Below, piece by piece: positions 8,206-16,954 of a stretch of DNA of 26,095 bases. A program made the translations under genes and the position numbers. How positions within the stretch are numbered: position 1 is the first letter of the stretch; each line of letters opens with the position of its first letter. This DNA comes from Bacillota bacterium (GTDB lineage Bacteria > Bacillota > Negativicutes > Sporomusales > Sporomusaceae): NCBI GenBank assembly GCA_023443285.1, contig JAEZVB010000121.1, forward strand, positions 1-26,095, in the 5' to 3' direction. The notes under the pieces are model-generated. The model ran no database searches. It saw only the letters and a program-made list of their open reading frames with translations, and was not told the DNA's origin.

Positions 8206-11200
8206 TCACCGCCCAGTTTTCGTGGCGGCTATATTGCTGTAAGGATCGTCCCCAAACAGGTTATAGTGGAGCGACTTAACACCTGTGATTTTCGCTTCTT
8301 GCAATACGATTTCGCCCGTGCCTCTTTTGAGTTCTTTTACATCCAAAACAACATACCGACCATTGTTGGATAGTGTCGGGCTCAGGACACTCACCCGGTC
8401 AAATTGTCGGTATATTCCTGCGTCCTCGTGCCCGGAGAAGGCGATAAATTGAATCCTGTTGCGATTAAAGAGATCGAAGAGAACGGTCATGATATAGTCT
8501 GCGTTCATCGTGCCAAACGGATTGTCGGCAATGATGGTCCGACTGTGGGGAATTTTGCCGTCGCCGCCCTTGCTGATATAAGTCATCCTCGCCACGTAGA
8601 CTATGAACGAAGCCAATAGCCCCTGGGCTCCCGATTGGCCTTCTTCCCATTTCACCATCCGGCTTTTCACCGAGACTACCTCTTCTTTCCACACCCTAAT
8701 TTGTGCCTCTTCAACATGGATCGCTTCTTCGAGGATCGCATAAGGAGATAGATAGTTTACGATGTCCTTACTGAGATTAACATCGTCGCCATTCTCGCCG
8801 TAGGCTTTATCGAGCTTGGAGACAATGGTTGTCAGATAATTCGACAGTCTTTCCGAAATAATCGTCATATTGCCGGAACTTTGAGACGAAATTCCAAGCT
8901 TAATTTCCAGCAAGAGCCTTGACTGCCCTTGAACTATCGCCCGTGAGCAACCGACTAAAAGGGGTATTTCGTCAAGGAAAATACACACCCATTTGGCGAG
9001 ATTTTCGACAATTTCTTGCCGCTCACTCTGTATCTCCGCCCTTTGAAGTTCCAGACTCCGCTGTTCGTCGCTAATAATCTGGCCAAACTCTTTAGCAGTA
9101 CGCTCGGCCCACTCCAGATCAAAGATGTCTTCTTCAGTCCCGCCAAAAAGACGAATAAGGTCGGCAACTGAAGCGGAAGAACTGAGTTGAGTATATCGGG
9201 CAATAGCCCCAGCTGCAGAGGAAACCGCGCTGGTACAAGTTCTTAACTCGTCTTGCGCTTTGGTTCGCTTTTCCTTTAGCTCATCAGTATCCTTCGTGAT
9301 TGTGGACAAGATGATTTCTCTTGGCTTGTCCACTCGTGGCAGGTCAATTTTGGCGAGAATACTACTCGCTTCGGCAAGACTTTTCTTTATACCAATCAAC
9401 TGGCCGACAGCATTTTGGGCGTTATTTTGGGCGCTTGTGATGCGCTGTATTTCCCGTTCAAAAGCTTCTACACTGTCCGCGGGGACAAAATAAGTCACGG
9501 GCGGCCGGTTATAAATCTCTCGGATACTCTTTACCAACTGGTCTGCTGTAGCCTTTGGCGACTCTCTCTTACCTTCCGTACGGCTTTTGTCTTCTCGCCT
9601 CTTTTGAATCCGCTCCAAGATATCTTTTCGCTCATCTTTCCACTGCTCCTGGAGAAACTGAGGTTGAAGTCCATTTTCTTTAGCAACTTCCCGGGGAATT
9701 TTAAATTTGGAAAATGTAGCCTCATTCTTTCGCCGGCTCGATTCCGCCTCTAATAGTTTAAGAGCCAGAATGGCATGATCTGAATTGCTCGCTTCGTAGG
9801 CTATCTTTAATCCTTTCCATTTAGCGAGAAGTAAATCAAAATCAATAGTCGCTGTTTCGTCGCAAACAACATCTCTCCGATATTGGGCGACCAGCTTTAA
9901 AATGCGTTGGGGCTCAGCCTGTTTTGCTTCTTCGATATGGAGAGCCTCTTGCAAAGATTCCCTAGTTTGCTCCTTTTTCGCAAGAGCCGCTTGTGCCGTA
10001 CTAAGCTCTGTTCTTTGCTTTTCGATATTACCACTAACCGCCGCAAGCTCAAGAATTGCGGCATCACGTTTTTTTGCACCGTCATGGTACCGAGTTGCAA
10101 GCCGGATTGACAGTTCGACCTCCTGGATTTGCTGGGCCAATATAGTATTCGCACGCGCCAGTTCCTCCAATTTCTGTTCGTGATCTGCCAACTCCTTTTC
10201 TGTTATCACGATATTCCGTTTGCTCTCGGCTATTTCCCCCTTCATCTCTAGAACTCTGTTCTTGTTTGATTCATGAGCATCAAGAGGGTGTGCCCTTAGA
10301 AACTCACTGACAGCGTTCTCCAGAGTCAGGTAGTGATTTTGATCGTTTTTGCATGTGACAAGGTCAGCATCCAGGATTTCTTTGCGCTTGATGCACCGTT
10401 GCTTCATTTCGTCATAATCGGCTTTAGACAAATAATATTTAAAATCATCCGGTCGGGCCGCAAAGACGTTAGACCCCAATGCAATAACAAAGTTAACCTC
10501 ATCAGCGGGGGAACCTTCATCCAGAAGGCTTTCTCGTGAGATTAAAAGTCCAGGAATCACAATATCCAATGCCTGATTTCGCTTGCTGAGTTTTACAACA
10601 GAATCGTTATTTACCACAACAGAGTATGGAAGGGCGGGGTACCGCCTAAGTAGACTTTCCGGATCGACAGTGCTTTGCAGATATTCACTGCCCGTGATGG
10701 CTTCAACTATACCCAGTCGGTGAAGTTGCTCGGTCAAATCAACAATGTCGCCGCTCGCAACGTAGAAGTCAGCATCAATGCGTTCAAGTTCTGGAATGAG
10801 CTGCTGTCGCTCCTCCTGTAAAATTGTTTCACGCTGCACAGCCTTTTGCCGATGATTAGACAGTTCGGCCCCAAGCGTTCCATCGTAGACACCCGAGGCT
10901 TGGGTAGAAAAAGCCGATACGCGAGTTAAAAGGGCAGCTTCAGCCGTTTCGTGCGCACTACAAGAAGCGATTAGTTTATTTGCAGCGATTGTCAGGTCCT
11001 GAACCGCTTGCTCCGAACTCTTGATTTGGCGAACCAATTCATCTTTGGTCGTTTGTGTGGTTTGCGTAAGCTCGAGACTTTTTTTCTGGTCTCGCTCCAA
11101 GCCGTTTTTCCTTTTGGTTTGTTCTGCCAAAAAAGCTCCCGGGTTGCCCTCAAGACTCAACAATTCCATTGGACTGAAATGTTCCGACGCTTCTGCCGCA

Positions 11201-12609
11201 ACACCCTCCTGGAATTGGGTAATCTGTGCCTCAAGCCGCCCTTCATCTTTGAAAAAAATGCCGATGTCCTCAACGATCTTTGTAATCGTATCCTTGATCC
11301 CTGCTATAGTGCGATCCATCTCTTTTCCTTCAGATGCCATCCTCTCAACGGAAGACTGCGAGGTATTTAAAAGATGGGTAGCTCTAGCGGCGAGTATGCC
11401 TCCGGTTCCCGTCAGTTCATCAAATTTTTCCTTGTTGTCCTTACTTTGCGCCTCCTGCTGAGTTTTAAGTTCAGTAACAAGCCCTTCACTTTCTATCAAA
11501 ATTTCCAGGGCTTCAGATGCCGCAGCCTGTTCAATCTTTTTGCTTAACTCCGCCACCTCGGCCGATGCATTATCAATGTCTTCGCTAAGTTGGGCAAGGA
11601 GCTGGTCGAACTTGGCAACTTCCTTGTTTCTTTCGTAAAGCTGAAACGACTGCAGTTTGTGCTCCATGTCGCGCAGACGTTGGCCAATCTCGGCGATTTC
11701 CTTTTCGGTATCGGCCATTTGCTCTATGACCTTTCCTAGTTCAAGATCGACCCCAAGCCGAAAAGAAGCTAGGTCAATTTGTGCCATGCTTAAGGCTTTT
11801 TTTGCATCATCATACTCAATACATTTGTCGAGCCACTTTTCCAGGAGTGGCGAGATCTGCCGCAAATCTTGGAGCTCTTGTTCTATTTTCGGCAGCCGGT
11901 GAAGAAGCGCGTAATGCCGCACCAGACTTTCCTGGTGATCAGACAAGGGGTTTATTTTTTGTATTTTGTTGCTGATACAGGGCACGATCTCCTTCTTCAT
12001 GAGATCGCCAGAAGTTTTGATTTTTTCAAAATACTGATTAAGTCCGGCCGTTTCAGCAGTATTCATCCTGAGGTGCTCTTCCCATTCGTCGGAATAGATC
12101 CCGTACTTGCGTAAATCCTCGCCAAAAGACTTTTTCTGATCATACGTGTAAATTGGAACGCCGTTTTTAAGCCGCTCCTGCGTCAGCCGCGACTTGAAGT
12201 CGCTGAACGGCGTGACCAAGCCTTCGACGATAACCGGGATTGAGTCGAGTGACAAGTTGTTTTGCGTAAGATAGTAATGTTGAAACGGGAGCCACTTTTC
12301 CACATCGTCATGTCCACCCTTTGCGCAAAACCCAGTTAATAGGTATCCGCTGTTATTATCGAGGAGCCATTCAATCATCACGTAGGTTGTGCGCGGGGGA
12401 CCGCTAAAATACAAGGATATCGGCCGCTTCTCGTAGGACGTGTTGGGAATAACCGCCTGCGCCAACATATGAATCATCGATGTTTTCCCGCCACCGTTGA
12501 TCAAATTGAGCAGAGTGTGTTGTCCACCCATATTGTAAGTTTTGTCCCTGATAATCATTCCTGCGCCGTATTGAAAGTTGACGTACCGGACCCGATTCAT
12601 ATTAGGCAT
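8206..12609 (-). CDS. jetC: Wadjet JetC, SMC-like ATPase
   Basis: About 1467 residues with SMC/MukB architecture. The N-terminal head carries Walker A (GGGKTS at about 39-44 of this start) just after QYGAGMIIRDKT. It is followed by about 1,200 residues rich in E, K, Q, A and L forming paired coiled coils with a hinge region near the middle, and a C-terminal head with a Walker B-like IIADNPFG (~1358-1365) and a late FIAFSGHED switch region. JetC is the motor of Wadjet: with JetA (kleisin) and JetB (KITE) it extrudes DNA loops and licenses JetD to cut closed circular plasmid DNA. I start it at 12609 because a GGAAGAGG site lies just upstream; the ATG overlaps the jetB stop by 8 bp (ATGCCTAA). 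It is the last gene of the operon and is intact through both ATPase halves. Confidence 0.9.
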   Translation of the reverse strand: MPNMNRVRYVNFQYGAGMIIRDKTYNMGGQHTLLNLINGGGKTSMIHMLAQAVIPNTSYEKRPISLYFSGPPRTTYVMIEWLLDNNSGYLLTGFCAKGGHDDVEKWLPFQHYYLTQNNLSLDSIPVIVEGLVTPFSDFKSRLTQERLKNGVPIYTYDQKKSFGEDLRKYGIYSDEWEEHLRMNTAETAGLNQYFEKIKTSGDLMKKEIVPCISNKIQKINPLSDHQESLVRHYALLHRLPKIEQELQDLRQISPLLEKWLDKCIEYDDAKKALSMAQIDLASFRLGVDLELGKVIEQMADTEKEIAEIGQRLRDMEHKLQSFQLYERNKEVAKFDQLLAQLSEDIDNASAEVAELSKKIEQAAASEALEILIESEGLVTELKTQQEAQSKDNKEKFDELTGTGGILAARATHLLNTSQSSVERMASEGKEMDRTIAGIKDTITKIVEDIGIFFKDEGRLEAQITQFQEGVAAEASEHFSPMELLSLEGNPGAFLAEQTKRKNGLERDQKKSLELTQTTQTTKDELVRQIKSSEQAVQDLTIAANKLIASCSAHETAEAALLTRVSAFSTQASGVYDGTLGAELSNHRQKAVQRETILQEERQQLIPELERIDADFYVASGDIVDLTEQLHRLGIVEAITGSEYLQSTVDPESLLRRYPALPYSVVVNNDSVVKLSKRNQALDIVIPGLLISRESLLDEGSPADEVNFVIALGSNVFAARPDDFKYYLSKADYDEMKQRCIKRKEILDADLVTCKNDQNHYLTLENAVSEFLRAHPLDAHESNKNRVLEMKGEIAESKRNIVITEKELADHEQKLEELARANTILAQQIQEVELSIRLATRYHDGAKKRDAAILELAAVSGNIEKQRTELSTAQAALAKKEQTRESLQEALHIEEAKQAEPQRILKLVAQYRRDVVCDETATIDFDLLLAKWKGLKIAYEASNSDHAILALKLLEAESSRRKNEATFSKFKIPREVAKENGLQPQFLQEQWKDERKDILERIQKRREDKSRTEGKRESPKATADQLVKSIREIYNRPPVTYFVPADSVEAFEREIQRITSAQNNAQNAVGQLIGIKKSLAEASSILAKIDLPRVDKPREIILSTITKDTDELKEKRTKAQDELRTCTSAVSSAAGAIARYTQLSSSASVADLIRLFGGTEEDIFDLEWAERTAKEFGQIISDEQRSLELQRAEIQSERQEIVENLAKWVCIFLDEIPLLVGCSRAIVQGQSRLLLEIKLGISSQSSGNMTIISERLSNYLTTIVSKLDKAYGENGDDVNLSKDIVNYLSPYAILEEAIHVEEAQIRVWKEEVVSVKSRMVKWEEGQSGAQGLLASFIVYVARMTYISKGGDGKIPHSRTIIADNPFGTMNADYIMTVLFDLFNRNRIQFIAFSGHEDAGIYRQFDRVSVLSPTLSNNGRYVVLDVKELKRGTGEIVLQEAKITGVKSLHYNLFGDDPYSNIAATKTGR

Positions 12610-13384
12610 TGGTCCTCTTCCTTTCATTGACGAAGTCGAGAATCTGATTGCGGCGCTCGTCGTTGGAGTAATATGCGCTCATAAACCCAGTCAGTTTCGG
12701 GGTGACGTAAATAATCGAACTGTCTGAAAGCTCGGACTGCCCCATGTGTTCAATTTTTATGAACTTTGCTTCCTCCATCACGCCAAGAACCTTCCGAAGG
12801 TAAGACATATGGTCCGACCGAGCCGTCCCAATACGCCGGCTTGCTCGGGTGTCAAACGAGTTTAAACTCTCCCAGAAGGTGGCGGCTTCAAAGAACCGTA
12901 TTTCCAGAGAGTCGGATATTTCCTGAATGTCTGGCATCGACAACAGGTTTTGGACAAGATCGTTAACCAGCCGATACCATTCCTTAAACGAAACGAAATC
13001 ACGGCTGACTACCGTATAATTGTTCGATGAGTAAAACTCGGATAGCAGCACCATAATGAGCATGTAGCATGTATAGAGAAATTTGTTAGATTTTTCATCA
13101 TTGTCGTTATGTACCCTAAACAACGTCTTAATGTCTTCGTTAGTACAACTAAAAAGAGTAAAAGGATTGCGAGGCACTAAGTAAACGGCCGAGCTCGTGG
13201 GCAATAGGCTCATTTCCGCCTCATCGGCAAGAATATATAAACAATCAAGAATATCCTGTCGGCGAATATGGTTGAACAAAATATCTTTCTCCAAAAGCTC
13301 TCCATCTGCGACGAGCGCAAAGAATATACGCGCGGCAATTTTAAGGTCATCAGGGGCATACATACGGCAACACATCCTCAACAT
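12602..13384 (-). CDS. jetB: Wadjet JetB, KITE-like subunit
   Basis: A 260-residue protein between jetA and jetC, matching the size and position of the MksE/JetB (KITE, tandem winged-helix) subunit. Its N-terminus (YAPDDLKIAARIFFALVADGELLEK) resembles a winged-helix start, and a second helix-strand region with basic residues (SRDFVSFKEWYRLVNDLV) follows. The assignment rests mainly on context, since KITE sequences diverge strongly. It overlaps the 3' end of jetA by up to 35 bp. Three in-frame ATGs (13384, 13375, 13363) compete, and a GAGG 12 bases before 13363 makes that one possible too. It overlaps jetC by 8 bp, pointing to coupled translation. Confidence 0.78.
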   Translation of the reverse strand: MLRMCCRMYAPDDLKIAARIFFALVADGELLEKDILFNHIRRQDILDCLYILADEAEMSLLPTSSAVYLVPRNPFTLFSCTNEDIKTLFRVHNDNDEKSNKFLYTCYMLIMVLLSEFYSSNNYTVVSRDFVSFKEWYRLVNDLVQNLLSMPDIQEISDSLEIRFFEAATFWESLNSFDTRASRRIGTARSDHMSYLRKVLGVMEEAKFIKIEHMGQSELSDSSIIYVTPKLTGFMSAYYSNDERRNQILDFVNERKRTNA

Positions 13385-14900
13385 TTGATGTAACCCAAAT
13401 TCGAAAATTGGTTATGGATACGCCTCCCGGTGTCACATGGTCATCGGCTCCCGCCGTTACTGTCAGAAATCTCTCTTGATATAGATTTGGATTTTCATCT
13501 CGATGCAGTGCAATCAACTGTGTCACATCATAGAGATCACTGTCGCTCAAAAATAGTTCTTCGCTAGCGAGTTCCACCAGGTCAATCGCACCCATCCGAT
13601 ACAATTGAAGGAAAATGAAGTAAAAGCGAAATTCATCTTCGACCTCGTTCCGGAAGTCCTTGTCCAGTCCATTAATGAATTCCTTGAGGGTTAGCGGTCC
13701 TTCCTCCGGCATGGCGGACATAAGTTCGCCCAATACCCGCAGGGTAAACTCCTTCTCACGCTGGCGGCGCAGTGCCATTTCTCGCGAATTATCTTCCGAA
13801 GAATAATCGTCCGGTTGTTCGCTTTCGTCCGTGACATCGGCTCTGAGCCGCTGGGGGTCAAAACACCACAGCGGATTAAAGAATCGCGGGCTTTGATGAA
13901 ATAGGAAGTGAACCCCGCAGTGTGCCAGCTCCAAGTTTGCGTTTACATCTACGCAAGGTTGCAACACCTGTTTGCGGTAATGCACCTTGCGCCGTCTGCC
14001 TACGGCAATCCGCTGACTCCTTGATTGCATGAACGTATCCTTGAGTTTCAGCGTCTTATTAAAGAGTGCCACATGCGACTGAGCGGTTTGCCGAAGCAGA
14101 GTTTGGATTTTTCTGAGCATGCCGAGAGCCTGATCGTCCCGATCGGTTTTCACCTCGTTGCTTTCAACTCGTTTTAAGTCATCCCTTACAGTGGTCTGAA
14201 GCAGCTCGAATTCTTTTTTTTCTCGTTGGTTGATAATTTTTTTTCGTTCAAGCTTGCTCTCAAAATCATCAATACTCACACTTAAGGCGTCCGACTGTAG
14301 CGATCGTAACGTAAAATCAATTTCTAAAGAAAGCGTTTCAATAATCGTTTGTATGTTCCGAATGTGCTTCATGGCCTGTTCAAAATGTCCGCCCTCATAC
14401 TGTTGTCTGAGATAAAGCTGTTCTACAGTAAGTTGAAGCTCACTGGGAATCTCCTTAGTGGAATATAACAATTCAAGCCCCTGGCTGGTTAGCCGAAAGG
14501 TCGTTTCACTGCTAGAGAAATCAAAGTCAGTAGGTTCAACAAGTTTTACCGGAACCTCAATTTTTGCTCCGGTTGCCGGGTTAACCTCCGAATAAACATA
14601 AGGAATCCCATCGTGTTGAAGAACTGTGAAGAGAAGGTTGTTAACAACGTCCAACGCTTCGCTCCGGGAAATCTGGCGACCAAAGCCTGCCTGCCAACGG
14701 TCCTCAATTGCTCTTGCCAACGAAATGGTCGAGTGAAACTCATTTGATAGGCTCCCCTCAAGTAGAAAAACCATGACCCCGATCGCCATCGGGTACACTG
14801 GGTAATCATGATGTCCTTGGCAATTTGCGCTTCGAGTAGATAGGAAATACTGTGGAGCAACCATCCGAATCCTGGATTCAAAATCACTGAAATAATCCAC
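13350..14900 (-). CDS. jetA: Wadjet JetA, kleisin-like subunit
   Basis: A 516-residue protein fitting the MksF/JetA kleisin role: an N-terminal helical/winged-helix region (FSDFESRIRMVAPQYF...), a long central helical bundle (about 190-330, EQAMKHIRNIQTIIETLSLE onward) that in kleisins contacts the SMC neck, and an acidic C-terminal part with QLYRMGAIDLVELASEEL and a final winged-helix-like stretch. Its start is a GTG sharing one base with the jetD stop (TAGTG at 14898-14902), so translation is coupled. A pocket at 340-380 is rich in R, D and S and probably disordered. Identification is from operon context plus overall architecture, not from a signature motif. Confidence 0.78.
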   Translation of the reverse strand: MDYFSDFESRIRMVAPQYFLSTRSANCQGHHDYPVYPMAIGVMVFLLEGSLSNEFHSTISLARAIEDRWQAGFGRQISRSEALDVVNNLLFTVLQHDGIPYVYSEVNPATGAKIEVPVKLVEPTDFDFSSSETTFRLTSQGLELLYSTKEIPSELQLTVEQLYLRQQYEGGHFEQAMKHIRNIQTIIETLSLEIDFTLRSLQSDALSVSIDDFESKLERKKIINQREKKEFELLQTTVRDDLKRVESNEVKTDRDDQALGMLRKIQTLLRQTAQSHVALFNKTLKLKDTFMQSRSQRIAVGRRRKVHYRKQVLQPCVDVNANLELAHCGVHFLFHQSPRFFNPLWCFDPQRLRADVTDESEQPDDYSSEDNSREMALRRQREKEFTLRVLGELMSAMPEEGPLTLKEFINGLDKDFRNEVEDEFRFYFIFLQLYRMGAIDLVELASEELFLSDSDLYDVTQLIALHRDENPNLYQERFLTVTAGADDHVTPGGVSITNFRIWVTSNVEDVLPYVCP

Positions 14901-15889
14901 TATATCATCAACCTGCCTATCTCTTGATACGGAATACTTTCTTGGGGAATACGGTGTAGTGATTCCAGAATACTGAGAAGCTTCTCCTTGTCATGCTCAT
15001 CAAAGTGTTTCACAAATAATTCAATATTCCGCTCTAGTACTTTCGTTGTCTGTTTAGGCGGGTGTGGCGTTACGTCCATCATGTGCTGATAGATCGGTAT
15101 CAGGGGAACGATTCTATAATCCGGGTAGTTGGCACATAGCCTGGAGAAAATCGATAGTCCAGCGTAGTCAAGATCGCCCCAATAATAAATGACCGGGTTG
15201 GCGGCAACCTTCAGTTCCTCTAGAAATGCAAAGCTCTTTTGAATACTATTCCCTTGTCCCCATACTAAAAGATCTAGGCGGATCCCCATAAAAGAAGATA
15301 GTCGTCCGGCGGCAAGCTTTCTGATGTCGTGAAACGCGTCCTTATTTTCCGAAATGAGAACATATTCAATGGTGTCCTTATACTGAAAGTAGGCAAAAGG
15401 TTCGGGTGTCGGAAAAACGTTCAGATCCTTTACTGAAATTCCGAGACGTCCCAGTATTTTTGCGCCATTCTTATCGGTATCTGACAACCATTTTTCATCT
15501 CCCACGATCTGGTAGGCCCGCTCGTTGATCGATGCAGGGTCGGTAAGTAAGTGGCCTTTGTTCTTATAAAAGTCAAAGACAAGGTCAACGAAGGGCTTGT
15601 CCTCACGGTATTGTTTCGTGTTTTTCAGGTAAAAGGTGTTGCTAAAACGCGCCGTAAACGCGCGAATCTCAGACAGTGCGTCGTCGTCGGAGGCGCGATG
15701 AATCAAATAGCTGTGATAAAGAGGGGGGTTCAAGCCATTTTTCTTGCCGCGGGGCGACAAAATTCCCGCTTCAACCAAACCCTCCACTTCCCTGGTCAGT
15801 TGCTCATATTCATATTTCGTTATAAAATCCTTAATTTCCAGGGTCTTTCTCATAGTGCCCTTTATATGCTTAGCAATCATTCCAACCAC
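14900..15889 (-). CDS. jetD: Wadjet JetD, Toprim-type nuclease subunit
   Basis: A 329-residue protein with the JetD/DUF2220 Toprim layout: the catalytic glutamate region YVLISENKDAF (~176-186) and the acidic pair in YYWGDLDYAGLSIFSRL (~234-250, GDLD about 237-240). Toprim DxD residues bind Mg2+; JetD, a topoisomerase VI-like dimer, cuts the plasmid DNA held by the JetABC motor. The N-terminal ~120 residues (KDFITKYEYEQLTREVEGLVEAGILSP) look like the winged-helix arm seen in JetD proteins. The start at 15889 is a GTG with GAGGGAG just upstream; an ATG nine bases in is an alternative. It is first in the operon, giving the order D-A-B-C instead of the usual A-B-C-D, so I do not assign a Wadjet type. 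Confidence 0.85.
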   Translation of the reverse strand: MVGMIAKHIKGTMRKTLEIKDFITKYEYEQLTREVEGLVEAGILSPRGKKNGLNPPLYHSYLIHRASDDDALSEIRAFTARFSNTFYLKNTKQYREDKPFVDLVFDFYKNKGHLLTDPASINERAYQIVGDEKWLSDTDKNGAKILGRLGISVKDLNVFPTPEPFAYFQYKDTIEYVLISENKDAFHDIRKLAAGRLSSFMGIRLDLLVWGQGNSIQKSFAFLEELKVAANPVIYYWGDLDYAGLSIFSRLCANYPDYRIVPLIPIYQHMMDVTPHPPKQTTKVLERNIELFVKHFDEHDKEKLLSILESLHRIPQESIPYQEIGRLMI

Positions 15890-15947
15890 GATTCTCCCTC
15901 GTTTCCGCGATATTCTTCCACAAATTGGAGTCTCGTATTCTTATACT

Positions 15948-15976
15948 ATCATATATCTGAAATACACTCATGTCTT
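15948..15976 (-). promoter_or_regulatory. Candidate sigma-A promoter of the Wadjet operon
   Basis: On the minus strand, AAGACA (15971-15976) and TATGAT (15948-15953) are separated by exactly 17 bp, 59 bp before the jetD GTG. Both hexamers are close to consensus. Confidence 0.5.
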
Positions 15977-16234
15977 GTCGCAAAACCATAACCACGCAAT
16001 AGCCCAACATTGGCCGCGCCGATACAAGATGAGGTACTTTCTCCGAACTAATAATTACTGATTATTAAGTGAAAACTGAATGACTGACTGGTTTTAGTCA
16101 AAAGCCTCCGTCCAAAGAAGCATTCATGTCCATAGTGGCATCTCCGCAAATAGGACTCACTCTACGATACAAGGGATAAGTCCTATTATAGGCCCTAACT
16201 GGTTTAGAATACGATCGCTAAAATGAACTCATGT
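15977..16234. other. Intergenic region upstream of the Wadjet operon
   Basis: No gene is supported. AATAGGACT (16149-16157) pairs perfectly with AGTCCTATT (16179-16187), a 9-bp inverted repeat with a 21-base loop. It is outside the likely jetD transcript, so it may be an operator or a relic. I see nothing else here. Confidence 0.35.
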
Positions 16235-16279
16235 AAAAATAACCATAACTTACTTTTAAAAGTAATTATGGTTATTTTT
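16235..16279. terminator. Long hairpin, bidirectional terminator on the right flank of the Wadjet cassette
   Basis: AAAAATAACCATAA (16235-16248) pairs with TTATGGTTATTTTT (16266-16279), and the middle TTACTTTTAAAAGTAA (16250-16265) is itself a perfect palindrome; only C16249 is unpaired. T-runs follow on both strands. It ends minus-strand transcripts from the two unknown genes (16435-17368) and resembles the hairpin at 7571-7613. Confidence 0.85.
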
Positions 16280-16369
16280 CTTTGTTTATTCAACTTTATC
16301 CTGCTAGATAAGCCAAAACATTCTTCGTCTCAACTGTCAACCAAAATCAACAAAACAAGCCTACAAATG

Positions 16370-16392
16370 AATCCTAATTCATAATTAGGATT
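16370..16392. repeat. Perfect 10-bp inverted repeat
   Basis: AATCCTAATT (16370-16379) and AATTAGGATT (16383-16392) flank a 3-base loop, about 45 bp after the stop of the 155-residue gene. It lacks a T-run on the minus strand, so it may protect the RNA 3' end or be a protein site and not a terminator. Confidence 0.5.
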
Positions 16393-16434
16393 TAGCCCCA
16401 ATAACTTCATTAGTACCATTTCTTGCAATCAAAC

Positions 16435-16902
16435 TTACCCATTCGTTTGTGTTGCTGCTGCTTGTGAGATCAATTCATGCTCTTCACGTTTTTCACGCAC
16501 TTCTTTCAAATACTCCTGGACAATTTCTTTTAAATCTTCGTTCTTTATATCATCAATAACTTTAAGGTAAACATCTTCGGCCAATTTATATTGGCCGACT
16601 TGTCTCAATACATTTCCAGCTGTTACTAGCAAATTTCCACTAATCCCTTTTGATAATGCCACCATTATAGTTTCCTCGGCCTTATATTTTTCACCCAGTT
16701 CCATTAGATCGTAGGCCCTTGTTACTAACATCTTTCCAGTTCGAACTGACGGCTTAACTGCACGCCGCCGCCATACTAATGCGGATTCTTTAAAAAAGCT
16801 AACCAAATCAGGTGGCGCTTTATCTACTTCCAACATAACTGATATATGACTACAAGTCTGCGCCAGTTTATGAAGTGCAGTTACATTTGTTGGAGAAGCC
16901 AA
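16435..16902 (-). CDS. Hypothetical helical (TPR-like) protein
   Basis: A 155-residue frame with a TTG start and no good ribosome binding site. The product is all-helical and soluble; the part around 80-130 (AEETIMVALSKGI... TAGNVLRQVGQYKLAEDVYLKVI) has the paired-helix look of TPR repeats, which mediate protein contacts. The same frame stays open upstream to about 17015, inside the end of the preceding gene, with protein-like sequence (HGKIDAEAKAIIIDERL) but only CTG or ATT as possible starts. So the real product may be longer, or be joined to the upstream gene by a frameshift. It sits 52 bp after the 137-residue gene, in one probable operon. No specific function can be named. Confidence 0.6.
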   Translation of the reverse strand: MASPTNVTALHKLAQTCSHISVMLEVDKAPPDLVSFFKESALVWRRRAVKPSVRTGKMLVTRAYDLMELGEKYKAEETIMVALSKGISGNLLVTAGNVLRQVGQYKLAEDVYLKVIDDIKNEDLKEIVQEYLKEVREKREEHELISQAAATQTNG

Positions 16903-16954
16903 TCGCTCATCAATAATAATCGCCTTGGCCTCAGCATCTATTTTCCCATGAGAT

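Noticed and set aside
7870..8373. Two plus-strand open frames after jetC (7870-8055, 8068-8373)
   Set aside because: No ribosome binding sites, cysteine- and basic-rich nonsense-like sequence, and the second runs into the antisense of jetC.
8404..12114. Many open frames antisense or out of frame to jetC
   Set aside because: They are shadows of the long coiled-coil coding region; none has a start signal or recognisable domain.
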